Origin: Simmondsia chinensis
Taxonomy: Eukaryota; Streptophyta; Magnoliopsida; Caryophyllales; Simmondsiaceae
Direction of reading: 5' to 3'
NCBI GenBank assembly: GCA_018398585.1
Contig: JAGTTD010000011.1
Coordinates: 10,459,846-10,523,845 of the forward strand
Length of the DNA stretch: 64,000 bases
Part shown: positions 53,340 to 62,880 of the stretch, one piece after another
Numbering within the stretch: position 1 is the stretch's first letter
How the letters are laid out: each line of letters starts with the position of its first letter
Program-made: the position numbers and the translations under genes
Notes under the pieces: model-generated
Seen by the model: only the letters and a program-made list of their open reading frames with translations
Databases searched by the model: none
Told to the model about the DNA's origin: nothing

Positions 53340-55012
53340 CTAGGGGAAGGAGAAGGGCACTCTAGGTTCATATGAGGAAGGAAGATTAGATGCTTTAGGA
53401 ATAGGAGAAGGGTGCGTGGCCTCATCAGTCTCCTTCTCTCTTTCCTCGCTCTTCTCTTCTCCCTCACCACTTATGGGTACTTCACTCTCAGCACTCATCC
53501 CATTGTCAACCTCCTTCCCACTTCTCAACACTGTAATGGACTTTGCTTGTTCTTGATGGAGAGGATAGTTGTCTTGTCTCACATAGTTTCTAAGGTTCTC
53601 TACAGTTCAGCAAGGGAGTCTTCCCTCATCTCTCCTACTAAAAGCGTTAGCTAGCAGACCTATTTGGATTTCTAGATTTGAGATTGTTCATGTATGGGAG
53701 TGGAGGAGTTGGGAAATAGCTTCTAGATCTTTCAGCGCACTCAAAACCTTCTCTTTAAAATTCGAATTAAAGCTCAAATTACAAGGTTGGGAGTAGTTAG
53801 AAGCATACCCTTGCGGTTGAAAATCGAGAGAACCTGACATACTAGGTTGTTGAGGTCATGGATTCGGTTGATGTTTCATGAATTGTCCTTCTCCTCCTCG
53901 TCTCCAAGAGAAGTTTGGATGGTTTCTCCAGCCTGGATTATATGTGCTCGAATATGAATCATTCCTTGAGAATCCTTAGGCTGCATTAATATGTTTATGT
54001 GAACACTCAACCAGTGGTGAAGCAGAGGGGCACTCAAATGTAGAATGACAGACAATAGAACGTGAAGAAGAAGCACTATGCATGTTTTGAACATTAGATA
54101 TTTTAGGCATAGTAGATGGAGTCAATGTCATTTTAAATAAGGGAGTAAGCCGCTCCACAGAAGGGGCAATGGAGTCTACTTTCTTATCTGAGATGAAGGT
54201 GTGAGCAATTTCATGTACTCCTCCTCTATTTAACCTAGTAGCAATTAAACGTGCATGTGCAACAGATTGTTATGAGTTCTCATTCAAATATTTGAAAAGT
54301 TCCCATGCCTCATCCTCATTTTTCCTAAGGAATTGACCACCACAAGAGGCATCAACAGTTTGTTGACTCTTCTAATTCAACCCATAATAAAAGTTCTAGA
54401 CTTTGCCACTTAAGGAGAGCATGACGTGGACAAGCTCTTAGTGGTTCCCTAAACCTATCTCAACTCTAATGAAACTCTTCACTTGGAAGTTGGGCAAAGG
54501 TGTTAATGGTTCTCCTAGCAATGTTGGCTTACTAATGGGATAGAATTTCTTAATAAATTCTTGTTGCATTTGAGTCCAAGTACTAATCATCCCACTAGGT
54601 AAGGTGTCTAATCAATACTTAGCCTTATCCTTCAAAGCGAAAAAAAACAAGGTGAAGTAGGATGGTGTCATCACTAACGTTAGGGATCCTGAAGGTTGAG
54701 CAAACCTCCATGAAATTGTCCAAATGATTATATGGGTTTTCATTGCCTAAGCCATGGAATGAAGGAAACATATGTATGGTATGTGGCTTAAGCTCGAAAC
54801 TGATGGGCTACAGGTGGCAACCTAATGCATGAAGGTGAGGTGTATATGGTGGGAGTAAAATACTCCATAAGTGGACGTGGTTGTTTCTCAGCCATTGCTA
54901 AATCAGAGTTAGCTCGAGTGGATTGTGCTCGATGTTGGGCTCTAAGGTCTTTTTCAATTTCAGGGTCGAATATGGTAAGATCCAGAGATAAAGAGCGACG
55001 ATCGCCCATGAT
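53340..55012 (-). pseudogene. Athila derivative gag
   Basis: From ATG at 55009: MGDRRSLSLDLTIFDPEIEK, then a proline-rich start, and in broken frames FPSFHGLGNENPYNHLDNF, KAKYLDTLPS-like sequence with a stop, QQEFIKKFYPISK and so on. Later frames give NDSYSSTYNPGWRNHPNFSW (about 53960-53900) and ITVLRSGKEVDNG (53540-53500), the conserved Athila end of gag. At least six stops or shifts are present. The start is close to the SINE insertion in the leader. Confidence 0.85.
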
Positions 55013-55027
55013 AAAATAACCACGAGA

Positions 55028-55168
55028 AGCAACAACAACAACAACATTCCCAGTGCCACAAGGTCTCCCGCTCGTGCAGGGTTTGGGGAGGCTATGATGT
55101 ACGCAGCCTTACCCCATCAGGGTGAGACCTTGACGAGAGACTGTTTCCGAGGACCCCCAACCTGATAG
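55028..55168 (-). mobile_element. Au-like SINE body with TTG tail
   Basis: The minus strand reads AGGTTGGGGGTCCTCGGAAA, then CAGTCTCTCGTCAAGG, GGGGTAAGGCTGCGTACATC, CCTGCACGAGCGGGAGACC and CACTGGGAATG, followed by a TTG-repeat tail at 55028-55042. This is the 3' half of Au-type plant SINEs and is also shared with the body of the 5S-headed SINEs. No 5S head or clear tRNA-like head is visible right of 55168, so it is 5'-truncated or has an unrecognised head. No target duplication found. Confidence 0.8.
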
Positions 55169-55354
55169 TTGAAAGTTATGAGTACCTGAATACAGAGCAT
55201 GTAAGGCAATGAGATTATGCGAAGCATTTATGTATGTAAGCAAGTAAACATGTAATCGAAGTAGGCAAAATAATCATGTAAGCGTTTAAGCATGTACACA
55301 TGGGGGCATAGCAGCCCGAGCAGAAGGTAAGAGCAAACACGCATCTAGGGGAGA

Positions 55355-55480
55355 GATCATACAAGCGAGAAAGTAGAGAAAGAGAGAAAGGGAGCGAGAG
55401 AGAGGGAGAGAGGGGGAGGGAGAGAGAGTAAGTAGAGAGAGAGAGAGAAAGAGAAAGCGAAATTAGAGAAAGTAGAGAAT
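55355..55480. repeat. Purine-rich GA microsatellite
   Basis: The plus strand is almost entirely A and G, with several (GA)n runs interrupted by AAAG and GGG. Confidence 0.92.
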
Positions 55481-55484
55481 GTAA

Positions 55485-56205
55485 GTCCTACGTCGCTAAA
55501 TCAATTACCCCTAAAACCCCTATACCCTTATAACTAATCCTCCACTGAGCTCTTATCTAGGGCCATCTCTTAATTTCGGTTGAGGTAGGCGGTATCCTAT
55601 CGAATTAGCTTCAATCAATTCTTCTTCTTTGGCTAACCTCTTCCACTCTTCCTGACTGTGCTATGGGGTTATTCGCTTCCCCTTACATGGACAGCGGTGA
55701 GTCCCCATCCAACTTTTCTTTGACTAGCCTCTTCCTCTCTTCTCGTCTGTGGAATTGTGTCCAGCTGACCTTATGGGCTCCAATCGCTTAACAAATTCCA
55801 TAACTACATATAACTAGCTAGGCATACTCGACGGTATCTTACGAGTGCTTGATTTATCTTCAGATTCGATGCTCCTACCCCGTAAATCGAATACACCTAT
55901 ACTAATCCTCCACAAAGCTCTATCTAGGGCCATTTCTTCATTTAGGTTGAGATAGGTGAGGTCTTGTCAAATTGTGTCCATCCATCTCTTCTTCGGTCGT
56001 CCTCTCCCTCTCTTCCCGTCTGTTATTTGGAGTTGTTCACATCTCTTGACCAGGGCAATGGCGGATCTCCTCCTAACATGACCGAATCACCGCAGACGTT
56101 GCTCCATTAGCTTATCCTCTATTGGGTTGACGCCTAATTTACTTCTTATAATGTCATTTCTGATTCTATCTTTTCTTGTGTGCCCACATATCCACCTCAG
56201 CAAAA
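55485..56205 (-). mobile_element. RTE-type LINE 3' fragment
   Basis: The minus strand near 56200-56030 reads WICGHTRKDRIRNDII, SKLGVNPIEDKLMEQRLRWF, GHVRRR and, at about 55990, RGRGRPKKRWMDTI, then LNEEMALDRALWRISI. This is the highly recognisable C-terminal tail of plant RTE LINE polymerases. A second, more degraded version of the same tail follows at about 55770-55540, with the same CTAATCCTCCAC and ATCTAGGGCCAT landmarks. The fragment is therefore duplicated in part or made of two truncated copies. LINE enzymes of this sort mobilise plant SINEs. Confidence 0.87.
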
Positions 56206-56477
56206 TAAAAATAAAATAAAACAAACACTTAAAAGGAAAAAATGAATAATAAGCTATCTTAAAATCTACTTATGTACGAAAATCACAAGATAAATAATGC
56301 TTTGAAAAAAAAAAGAAAAAAGAAAATAAATTTTCAAAGAAAAGAAAATAAAGAAATTTTTTTAATTTTTTTAAAGAAAAGAAAAACTTAACAATTAAAA
56401 AATAATTAAGAATCCTAAGTTAAGAATCAAAGAAAATCACAAACGTTGCGTAGACCTAGGCAACTGCGCCAAAATCT
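56206..56477 (-). other. Athila derivative leader with primer binding site
   Basis: The minus strand next to the LTR tip (56478) reads TTTTGGCGCAGTTGCC at about 56459-56474, close to the TGGCGCCGTTGCC form usual in Athila elements and attributed to aspartate tRNA. The adjoining 56206-56450 is A-rich and without genes. Confidence 0.8.
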
Positions 56478-57862
56478 TGATGTGTTTTTCTGCGTCAATC
56501 AAAATTTAATATTAAACCCTATCGACTAAACACATCTGAATTGAAGTCTAGGGCGAGAGGGTGTTGAGCCACAGAGACTAAGAATGCGTGAATTTATTCT
56601 ATGACCTAAATTAATTTGAGAAAAATTATGGGATTTTGTATTAATTAATCTAAAGAAATGAAAATTAAATCAAGCATTCTACTTCTAAAGGGGAAAAGAA
56701 TTTGGAATTCGAACCTAAAATTTTGAATCCATCATTACCCAATTATTCTTGCATGAACTCTTAAATTGGGATTATTAGTTATCACACAGGTAGTGGTTCA
56801 GGTTACAAGCTTCAACCTACTAAGGTGATGTTGTTAGTATCGGGTATTGACCCTATCCAACTAAAGCATAGGGAAGATATGCTCTACTAACGTACTATTA
56901 ATTATCAAGTATTAACCCTCTCTAACTAAAGCATAGGGAAGATAGGCTTAATTAACAATTCAGTTAATACTATTGCTTAATTAATTAATCCTAAGGCTAC
57001 ATGCACAAAGAATTAATTTATAAATCTCAATATCAACGATCAAAAGCTGAATTGAATAAACGATAAAAACACAATACTTCAAAGTATTTATCTCAAAATC
57101 AAGCAATTCATATAAACAATAAAATTAACTTAAATTAAAAGTAATACAAAAGTAAAAAAGGCTAAGATTTCATCTAACCTTAAAGAGCAAGTTAGCTCTC
57201 CATCAAGGACGAAACGATAAAGGAGGAGATGAATGAAGCTGTGTTGTTCTTCATGCTAATTTCTCTCCCGTTCCAAATTAACAAAAAGAAAAAGAAATTG
57301 AGAGGATAGAGTAAGAGCGGAGGCCGTGAAATTTCAGAACCAAAATAGAGTTTTTAAGATCTAAAATCCAAATCCAACATAAATCCCCCACCAAACCGAC
57401 ACTCTTGCGTCTTCTCAAAGCCCTAATAGAGCTCGGCTAAGCATGGGCCGAGCAGAGATGGTCTGGACTGAGGAGGTGCGTGCTGTAGCTTGTGGTTGAG
57501 GGGCGGCTGATGGCGAGCCAGGGCTGGGGTGGTGGGCTGTTGCGTGGGCTAAGCAAGATGGGGCAGACAGTGACGCTGGGCTGTGGCGTGCTGTTGGGCT
57601 GGACGCTGGTGTTGATGGGTTGGGCTTGAGGTGTTGCGTGCTGACTGGAGGATGACGTACAATCTATCCCGATCTCCAATTGACTTTTAATTGCTTACGC
57701 ATCGAATTTTGTCTTTTTTGCACCAAAATTTGACAATTTTTGGAACTTTAATTTCGAACCTATAAAACATAAAATTTGCCAAAGTGAGTATAAAACTATA
57801 ATTAAACAGGTGCCACATAATTGAAATAGCAATTAAAAGATGCGTAAATATGAGATACATCA
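56478..57862 (-). repeat. Athila derivative right LTR (5' LTR)
   Basis: Begins TGATGTGTTTTTCTGCGTC and ends GAGATACATCA. By eye it is about nine-tenths identical to the left LTR, with an extra GC-rich 65 bp at about 57510-57580. This divergence indicates an insertion that is not recent. Confidence 0.95.
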
Positions 57863-57957
57863 GTGGATCTATCTTCTTTAGTGGCAACGACTGTCTGCCA
57901 ATGCTCGCTAGCAAATATACCCAATATACGCCTCTTCTTCCTTCCAGAGAAAGATGA
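57863..57957 (-). pseudogene. Tat-2 gag fragment beyond the Athila insertion
   Basis: The minus strand reads MLASIGRQSLPLKKIDPL and, discounting one target copy, runs on into SSSILYGGCGHKPTYEI on the far side of the Athila element (49479 leftwards). This continuity shows that the Athila derivative inserted into Tat-2. The fragment is cut on the right by the LTR of element C. Confidence 0.65.
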
Positions 57958-59994
57958 TGTCAGGTATAGTGTCCTGAAATCCAGATTTATTTTGTGATAT
58001 TACTTTGTTATTGAATAAAATTGAAGTTCTAGTCGTTTCCTTGTTAAATTTGTATAAGCGAGCATTTATATTGCATGTGACTTTCTTTTTGGTAACATCC
58101 ATGAGATGGGTGTAGTCCTTAGACTACAATTACATATTTATTCTAAGTGGCTTATGAGATTAATCCGCAGATAGACTTGAAACAAATGGTATGAATTGTT
58201 GCTTGAAAAACTCCTAGTCAAAGAAAAATTTGGACCACTTGTATGCTAAGACTATAATGTGACACTTTAGATGACTTGTCTTGGTCATATAGATGGTGAT
58301 TCAAAAGTGTTATGTTGGTGTGTTTAATAAGATCGATACACAGAGTTGGACCATGTAAGTTACTTATTTCTAGACTACTATCGAAGATGAGTGATTTATG
58401 TTGTACTGTTTGAACGACAACTCTAAATCTTGAGAGTATTCTGGACTTGTGCATGGAATGTTAGTTACTTTGGTGTAAAATAAGTAAGGTCCAGATAAAT
58501 GACTGAATTCCCACGTATACTGGGTAGCGGCGTGAAGCGTGACAAAGATCAGGTATTCAATATGGAATCTATAGTCTCTTATGAGATACAGATGTCCCTT
58601 TAGTTGATTTGCAAGTCTTTGAATGATTCGAAATCTTTAGCCAAAGTGTTCCAAGTGTTTAACATTTGGAATTTATAATGTGAATTTGGTCAAGTATAAA
58701 TGAATCATTCGAAAAAGGAAAGTCTAGAACTAATGGAAAAGCTGAGAGAAAAATAATGATGGGAGTTATAATTATTTTTTCTCGTGGACATCTAGTGGAG
58801 GGTTTGTTATCATCAATACAATCTATTTGGGAATTATTGAATAAATGATTTAAGACTAAAGTGCAGTGGGATTTATTTAATGGAATTAAGTCCCATTAAA
58901 TGATAATTAAATTTTATCAATGGATGATAATTAAATTAACCCATTTGAAGCTAGATTTAAATTATCCCCGAGGTCCTACGCAAGCCTCTGATTTTATTGC
59001 CATTGGAAAAATATTAAAGAATTTATGAGATGAATTATTTATTCATGAGATAAGTAAATTTAATTTTGCCAAATATTCTTCATGAGATGAATAAAATTTG
59101 AAAATTATAAATAAAATAATTTTTTAATCTTAAAATTAATAAGATGAATTCTTTACATGTGCGAAACAAAACAAAAAAAAGAAAATTGCATAAATCCAGT
59201 AACGATCTGCGTATACGCATATGGGCCAACCAGCGCACGACTAGGCCTCAATCCCTGCCTTCGGGGGCAGGCCAATCCGACCTCGACACATGTCATGCGG
59301 AATAAATTAAAAGCACGTGTTTTTTTTGTCCTGCATTGAAACGCGTCGTTTTGGCTTTTTTTTGTGTCAAATGTTGCATTTTGATTTTCAACCATGCGTC
59401 CCACATCGAAAAATTGGAATTTTTTTGCTCCAGTATCCTGCTATAAATAGGGGTATTGTTTTATGGTTTGGCATCCAATTGAATTAATTAAAAATTAAAA
59501 GTTTCTGAAAGTGTTGACTTTCGGAGACCTAATTGGAGGGAAAATTTTCCTTTGAAAATTTTCTTTCCTCGATTAATATTTTTTGGAGCTCACTCTCCCG
59601 GCGTTTTGAGGTCATTACATAGAAGACTTATGGGTTTTGGCTTTCTTGGAGTTCTTTATCATCCTGGTGTTCTTTATTATTGGCGCAATTCCAAGTATTT
59701 TTCTTTTTTCCTTCTCTTTTAAGTTTTTCGTTTTTCTATTTACTTACAGTTTTTTATTGTGGCACTGGGCCTGTTGTTGTTGTTGTATTTATTTACAGTT
59801 TTTCTTGTTATGCTTTCATGTAATTATTATTAATATATTAGAATAAAGGCCTATAGATTTAAATTAGGAATTTAAATCTGTAGATTTAAAATTTAGAATT
59901 TTGAATCAACTTTAGGCTTAAAATTAGGAATTTTAACCCTTATGCTGTGCTAGTTTAATAAACTATGGGAAAATTTTTAAAATTCATCCCAACA
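57958..59994 (+). repeat. Element C 5' LTR
   Basis: The LTR (2037 bp) runs from TGTCAGGTATAGTGTCCTG to CATCCCAACA. The start is the counterpart of TGTTAGGAAYAGTGTCYTG at the tips of A and B. A TATA-like stretch CTATAAATAGGGGT (about 59440) is followed by a likely transcript start and leader. It matches, inverted, the LTRs of element B throughout. Confidence 0.93.
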
Positions 59995-59995
59995 A

Positions 59996-60009
59996 TTGGT
60001 ATCAAAGCC
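59996..60009 (+). other. Element C primer binding site
   Basis: TTGGTATCAAAGCC follows the LTR tip with one spacer base; it differs from the methionine-tRNA primer consensus TGGTATCAGAGCC at one position. Confidence 0.9.
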
Positions 60010-60029
60010 AGCATCTGATTACATTCATA

Positions 60030-60284
60030 ACAACAACAGACTCAATGCCTTAAGAGCTCCCGCCTAAGTGGGGTCCCCGGGGGGGGGGGGGGGGGGGTTT
60101 TGGGAGGAGTGTACGCAGCCTTAAACCTTCAGGATGTAACCCTGCTGAGAGGCTATTTCTAAAGACCCCCAACCTCATAGGGTTGGAAACACGAGGACTT
60201 CCTAGGAGGTCATCCAACCTGTTGCTACTCTTACCCAAGCATGCTTAACTTCGGAGTTCTAAAGGGATCTAGTGCATTAACACC
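60030..60284 (-). mobile_element. 5S rRNA-headed SINE, copy 3
   Basis: The minus strand begins near TTAATGCACTAGATCCC and goes on GAACTCCGAAGTTAAGC, GCTTGGGTAAGAGTAG and GATGACCTCCTAGGAAGTCC to CTCGTGTTT, which follows plant 5S rRNA to its 3' end. Then comes the Au-like body (AGGTTGGGGGTC, AATAGCCTCTC, GGCTGCGTACACTC, GGCGGGAGCTC) and a TTG-type tail at 60030-60040. It carries a 19-base G run at 60079-60097 on the plus strand. Elements A and B lack it at the equivalent leader position (B: about 38199-38230). No clean target duplication is visible, and the copy is more diverged than copies 1 and 2. Confidence 0.88.
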
Positions 60285-61323
60285 TGATAAATGAACCCTC
60301 ATGATATACATGAATAGGTATAATAAGATCGAAATAAATAGACTTGTGAATTAATAAAATAGAGATTTCATTAAGAAGGACAAATTGTTTAAAGTAACAG
60401 TTTAAATTATTTAAATCGTTTATGAATTAATAGTTAATTCAGATATGTCAATGAAGATTATGAAATTACATTCATATTATTCGCATGATGAGATCGTGCA
60501 TATTTAATCAAGATTTATGAAATAAAAAAAATTGATCTGATGAGATTAGATTTAATTAATTATTTTAATTAAAAAAAGAGTAATTGTCAACGGCTAACGT
60601 CACCATTTTTTAATTAAAAATATTTTTTTAGGACGTGTAGACATCAGTATTGGTTTACATAATAACTAAAAATTACTTTTTAATTAATTAATTTAATTTT
60701 AGAACGAGATTCTAAACGAGACTATGAGACAATCTAAGTTGTAAAAGCAAGTTAATTAAAACCAGTAGTTTATAAAAATCAAACGGGAGCGAGGTCCAAT
60801 TATTAAAATCTCACGGTCTCCATTATGGGGTTAGCAGTATAGTAGATCGGCAGACCTCCCAAAGGAGGATGTTGGTTTATAGATTACAGGGTCAAACTTC
60901 TATTAGGATAAAACAAAGTGCAAATAAGTGATGCGACCACGCTGTCGTGGAGTATTACGTGTATTTGTATGGAGGTTTAAGTAATGCTTTATACTTGACT
61001 AGCGTGATACATTGGCCTCCCCGATGAGCTCTGCTGTTTTATGTTAGAGACTATGGTAAAGTGGTGAGTTAACCATGTTTAGTAAGAGTTACACGAAAAC
61101 ATGTTGATTGAGAATAGTTCTCACCCAAACTAATTTCGTGCGACCTTGCTGCCGAGGAATAAGGAGTGGTGTGTTGGGTCATCATGGCATGCATGATAGG
61201 ACAGTTTTGTGGATACCTAACTAATTGTGTTTGCTAAATTTAAAGAATAAATATCATTGCATTGTACATGACTCATATTGATAGTTACACAAATGTTTGC
61301 ATTTACAGTGTTTTCAAATTGCT
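60285..61323 (+). other. Element C leader
   Basis: Non-coding, collinear with the leaders of A and B in inverse direction. It contains one paired-hairpin unit at about 60705-60760 (TTAGAACGAGATTCTAA and GACTATGAGACAATCTAAG) and one unit of the 60-bp repeat at about 60390-60450. No gene. Confidence 0.75.
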
Positions 61324-61655
61324 ATGACTGGTGCACTTCATCCAATTCTAAAAGATAATGCTTTATCTGGACCAAATTTCTTTGCCTAGAAAAACAAGTT
61401 GGATTTAGTTATTACCGACAAGGGACCTATTGGAAAGAAAGGAAAGGGTAAGGTTGCTAGTGTAGCAACCAATGCCTTAAAGAAACCGGTAAAAGGAAAG
61501 TTTTTCTTTTGCGGGAAGAGTGGCCACTGGAAGAGGAACTGCATTAAGAGCTTAGTTTCTCTTCCTGTAAAGATTGCTAAGCCATATGGTGAAGATATAT
61601 TGATATCTCACTTAGTTGAGTCATGCACAGTTGAGAGTCCACTAGGCTCTTAGTG
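61324..61655 (+). pseudogene. Element C gag, internally deleted
   Basis: ATG at 61324 opens MTGALHPILKDNALSGPNFF; the expected Trp is a stop (TAG at 61387). KNKLDLV is then joined directly to ITDKGPIGKKGKGKVASVAT, so that most of the capsid region is gone compared with element B. The basic tail is followed by a good zinc knuckle FFCGKSGHWKRNC (about 61510-61550; first Cys changed to Phe) and the gag end at 61653. Confidence 0.9.
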
Positions 61656-61935
61656 TGTGGACTTAGATTCAACTGACCATGTTTATAATATGTTACAGGG
61701 GCTCAGGCTAACCAGGCGACTGCATGATGGGGAGCTATACCTGACGGTTGGAGATGGTACAAGAGTAGCGGTCTTAAGAGTAGGATATGTTAACTTAGTA
61801 TTTAATGGTAGAGTTTTGATGTTAAGGGATTGCCTATATGTACCTACATTGCGCGAGAATTTGATTTCTGTGTCTTAATTAGTAGATAATGGTTATTCAG
61901 TTAATTTTGGTTATGAACCTGTTATTATGTAAAAT
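61656..61935 (+). pseudogene. Element C protease region
   Basis: The frame at 61657-61878 reads DLDSTDHVYNMLQGLRLTRR, then LYLTVGDGTRVAVLRVGYVN and LMLRDCLYVPTLRENLISVS. The protease DSG motif of this family (WVLDSGC type) is replaced by CVDLDSTDHV, so the catalytic Asp may be kept but the Ser-Gly pair is altered. A stop at 61876 breaks the frame. Confidence 0.8.
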
Positions 61936-62880
61936 AAATTGTTTATTTGCAAAGGTACATGTGTCGATGGATTATTTATGTTGTTTCTTAATCAAAACTC
62001 TCATATTTGTTTGAATGAATCTAACACAAGCTCACTTGTTCAATCTCCTAAAAGAAATCAACCCGAAAGGGATGATGCCTTCACATGGCACCAATGTTTA
62101 AGTCACATTAATTTGAATAGGATCCAAAGACCGGTGAAAGATAGACTAATAGAACCTTTGAATTTGAAGTCATTAGCAGTCCGGGAATCGTGCATAGAAG
62201 GTAGGATGACTAAATCTGTCTTTAAGAGTAAAGGCAACAGGGTTAGTGACTTGCTTGAGCTGGTTCACACAGATGTACGTGGACCAATGAATGTTCAGGC
62301 AAGAGGTGGGTATGAGTACTTCATTAAATTTATTGATGATTACTCAAGGTATGGATATGTTTACCCAATGAGACATAAGTTGAACGTTTTGAAAAGTTCA
62401 AATAGTACAAAGTTGAAGTTGAAAAAAAATTAGGTAAACAAGTCATGCCACTTTGATTAGATCGAGGTGGAGAATATCTTTTGGGTGAGTTTCTAGATTT
62501 CCTAACTGCAAATGGGATAAGATCTCAACTCTTTGCTTCGAGTACACTACAGTAGAACAGTGTTGCAGAATGTAGGAATAGGACATTGTTATATGTGGTG
62601 AGGTCCGTGATAAATCATGCTACTTTACCAATCTCTTTTTAGGGTTATCCCAAAAGAACACGGGTGGTCTTTTCTACAGTCCTTCTAATCAAAAAGTTTT
62701 TTAAGTGCAAATGTGAAATATTTAGAGGAGGATTTTGTAGTAGACTACAAAAGTAAAAGCAAAGTAATGCTAGAGGAACTGAAAAAAATGACACTAATTC
62801 TAAATAGCTAGACACAACTCGGGGTACAGTGGATGCATTAGATTCACCTATTGATAGGGTCGAGAATGTTCCATGTACAC
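61936..62880 (+). pseudogene. Element C integrase
   Basis: The frame at 61939-62433 holds the zinc region (FTWHQCLSHINLNRIQRPVK, then VRESCIEGRM) and the core start (LLELVHTDVRGPMNVQARGG, FIDDYSRYGYVYPMR) with the first catalytic Asp. After the stop the core continues as LDRGGEYLLGEFLDFL (about 62458), with the second Asp, and CRNRTLLYVVRSVINHATLP, where the catalytic Glu should lie in VAECRN (about 62570). A linker of degraded sequence follows to 62880. Confidence 0.9.

Larger units (their letters stand above)
49480..57862 (-). mobile_element. Athila-like Ty3/gypsy deletion derivative
   Basis: LTRs at 49480-50799 (1320 bp) and 56478-57862 (1385 bp) share TGATGTG...CACATCA-type ends. Flanks ATGGA (49475-49479) and GTGGA (57863-57867) form a 5-bp target duplication with one change. 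The primer site adjoins the right LTR, so the element is on the minus strand. Gag and protease are recognisable and Athila-like; most of reverse transcriptase, RNase H and all of integrase are missing. The leader holds a SINE and a LINE fragment. It interrupts the gag region of Tat-2. Confidence 0.93.
41765..57957 (-). mobile_element. Tat-lineage Ty3/gypsy element Tat-2, interrupted
   Basis: Minus-strand order from the right: gag pieces (57957-57863 and 49479-48900), protease (about 48540-48270), linker (48029-47706), reverse transcriptase, two RNase H domains and integrase to 41980. It carries two later insertions, the chromovirus at 45288-47700 and the Athila derivative at 49480-57862, each bordered by target duplications. 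The plus-strand PMD ORF (25330-41760 in pieces) belongs to its 3' side. Both LTRs are missing: the right side is replaced by element C, the left side by element A. Confidence 0.75.

Noticed and set aside
59637..59846. 69-codon hydrophobic frame in the LTR of element C
   Set aside because: The Phe/Leu-rich product comes from T-rich LTR sequence downstream of the promoter; the counterpart regions in the LTRs of A and B are not open.
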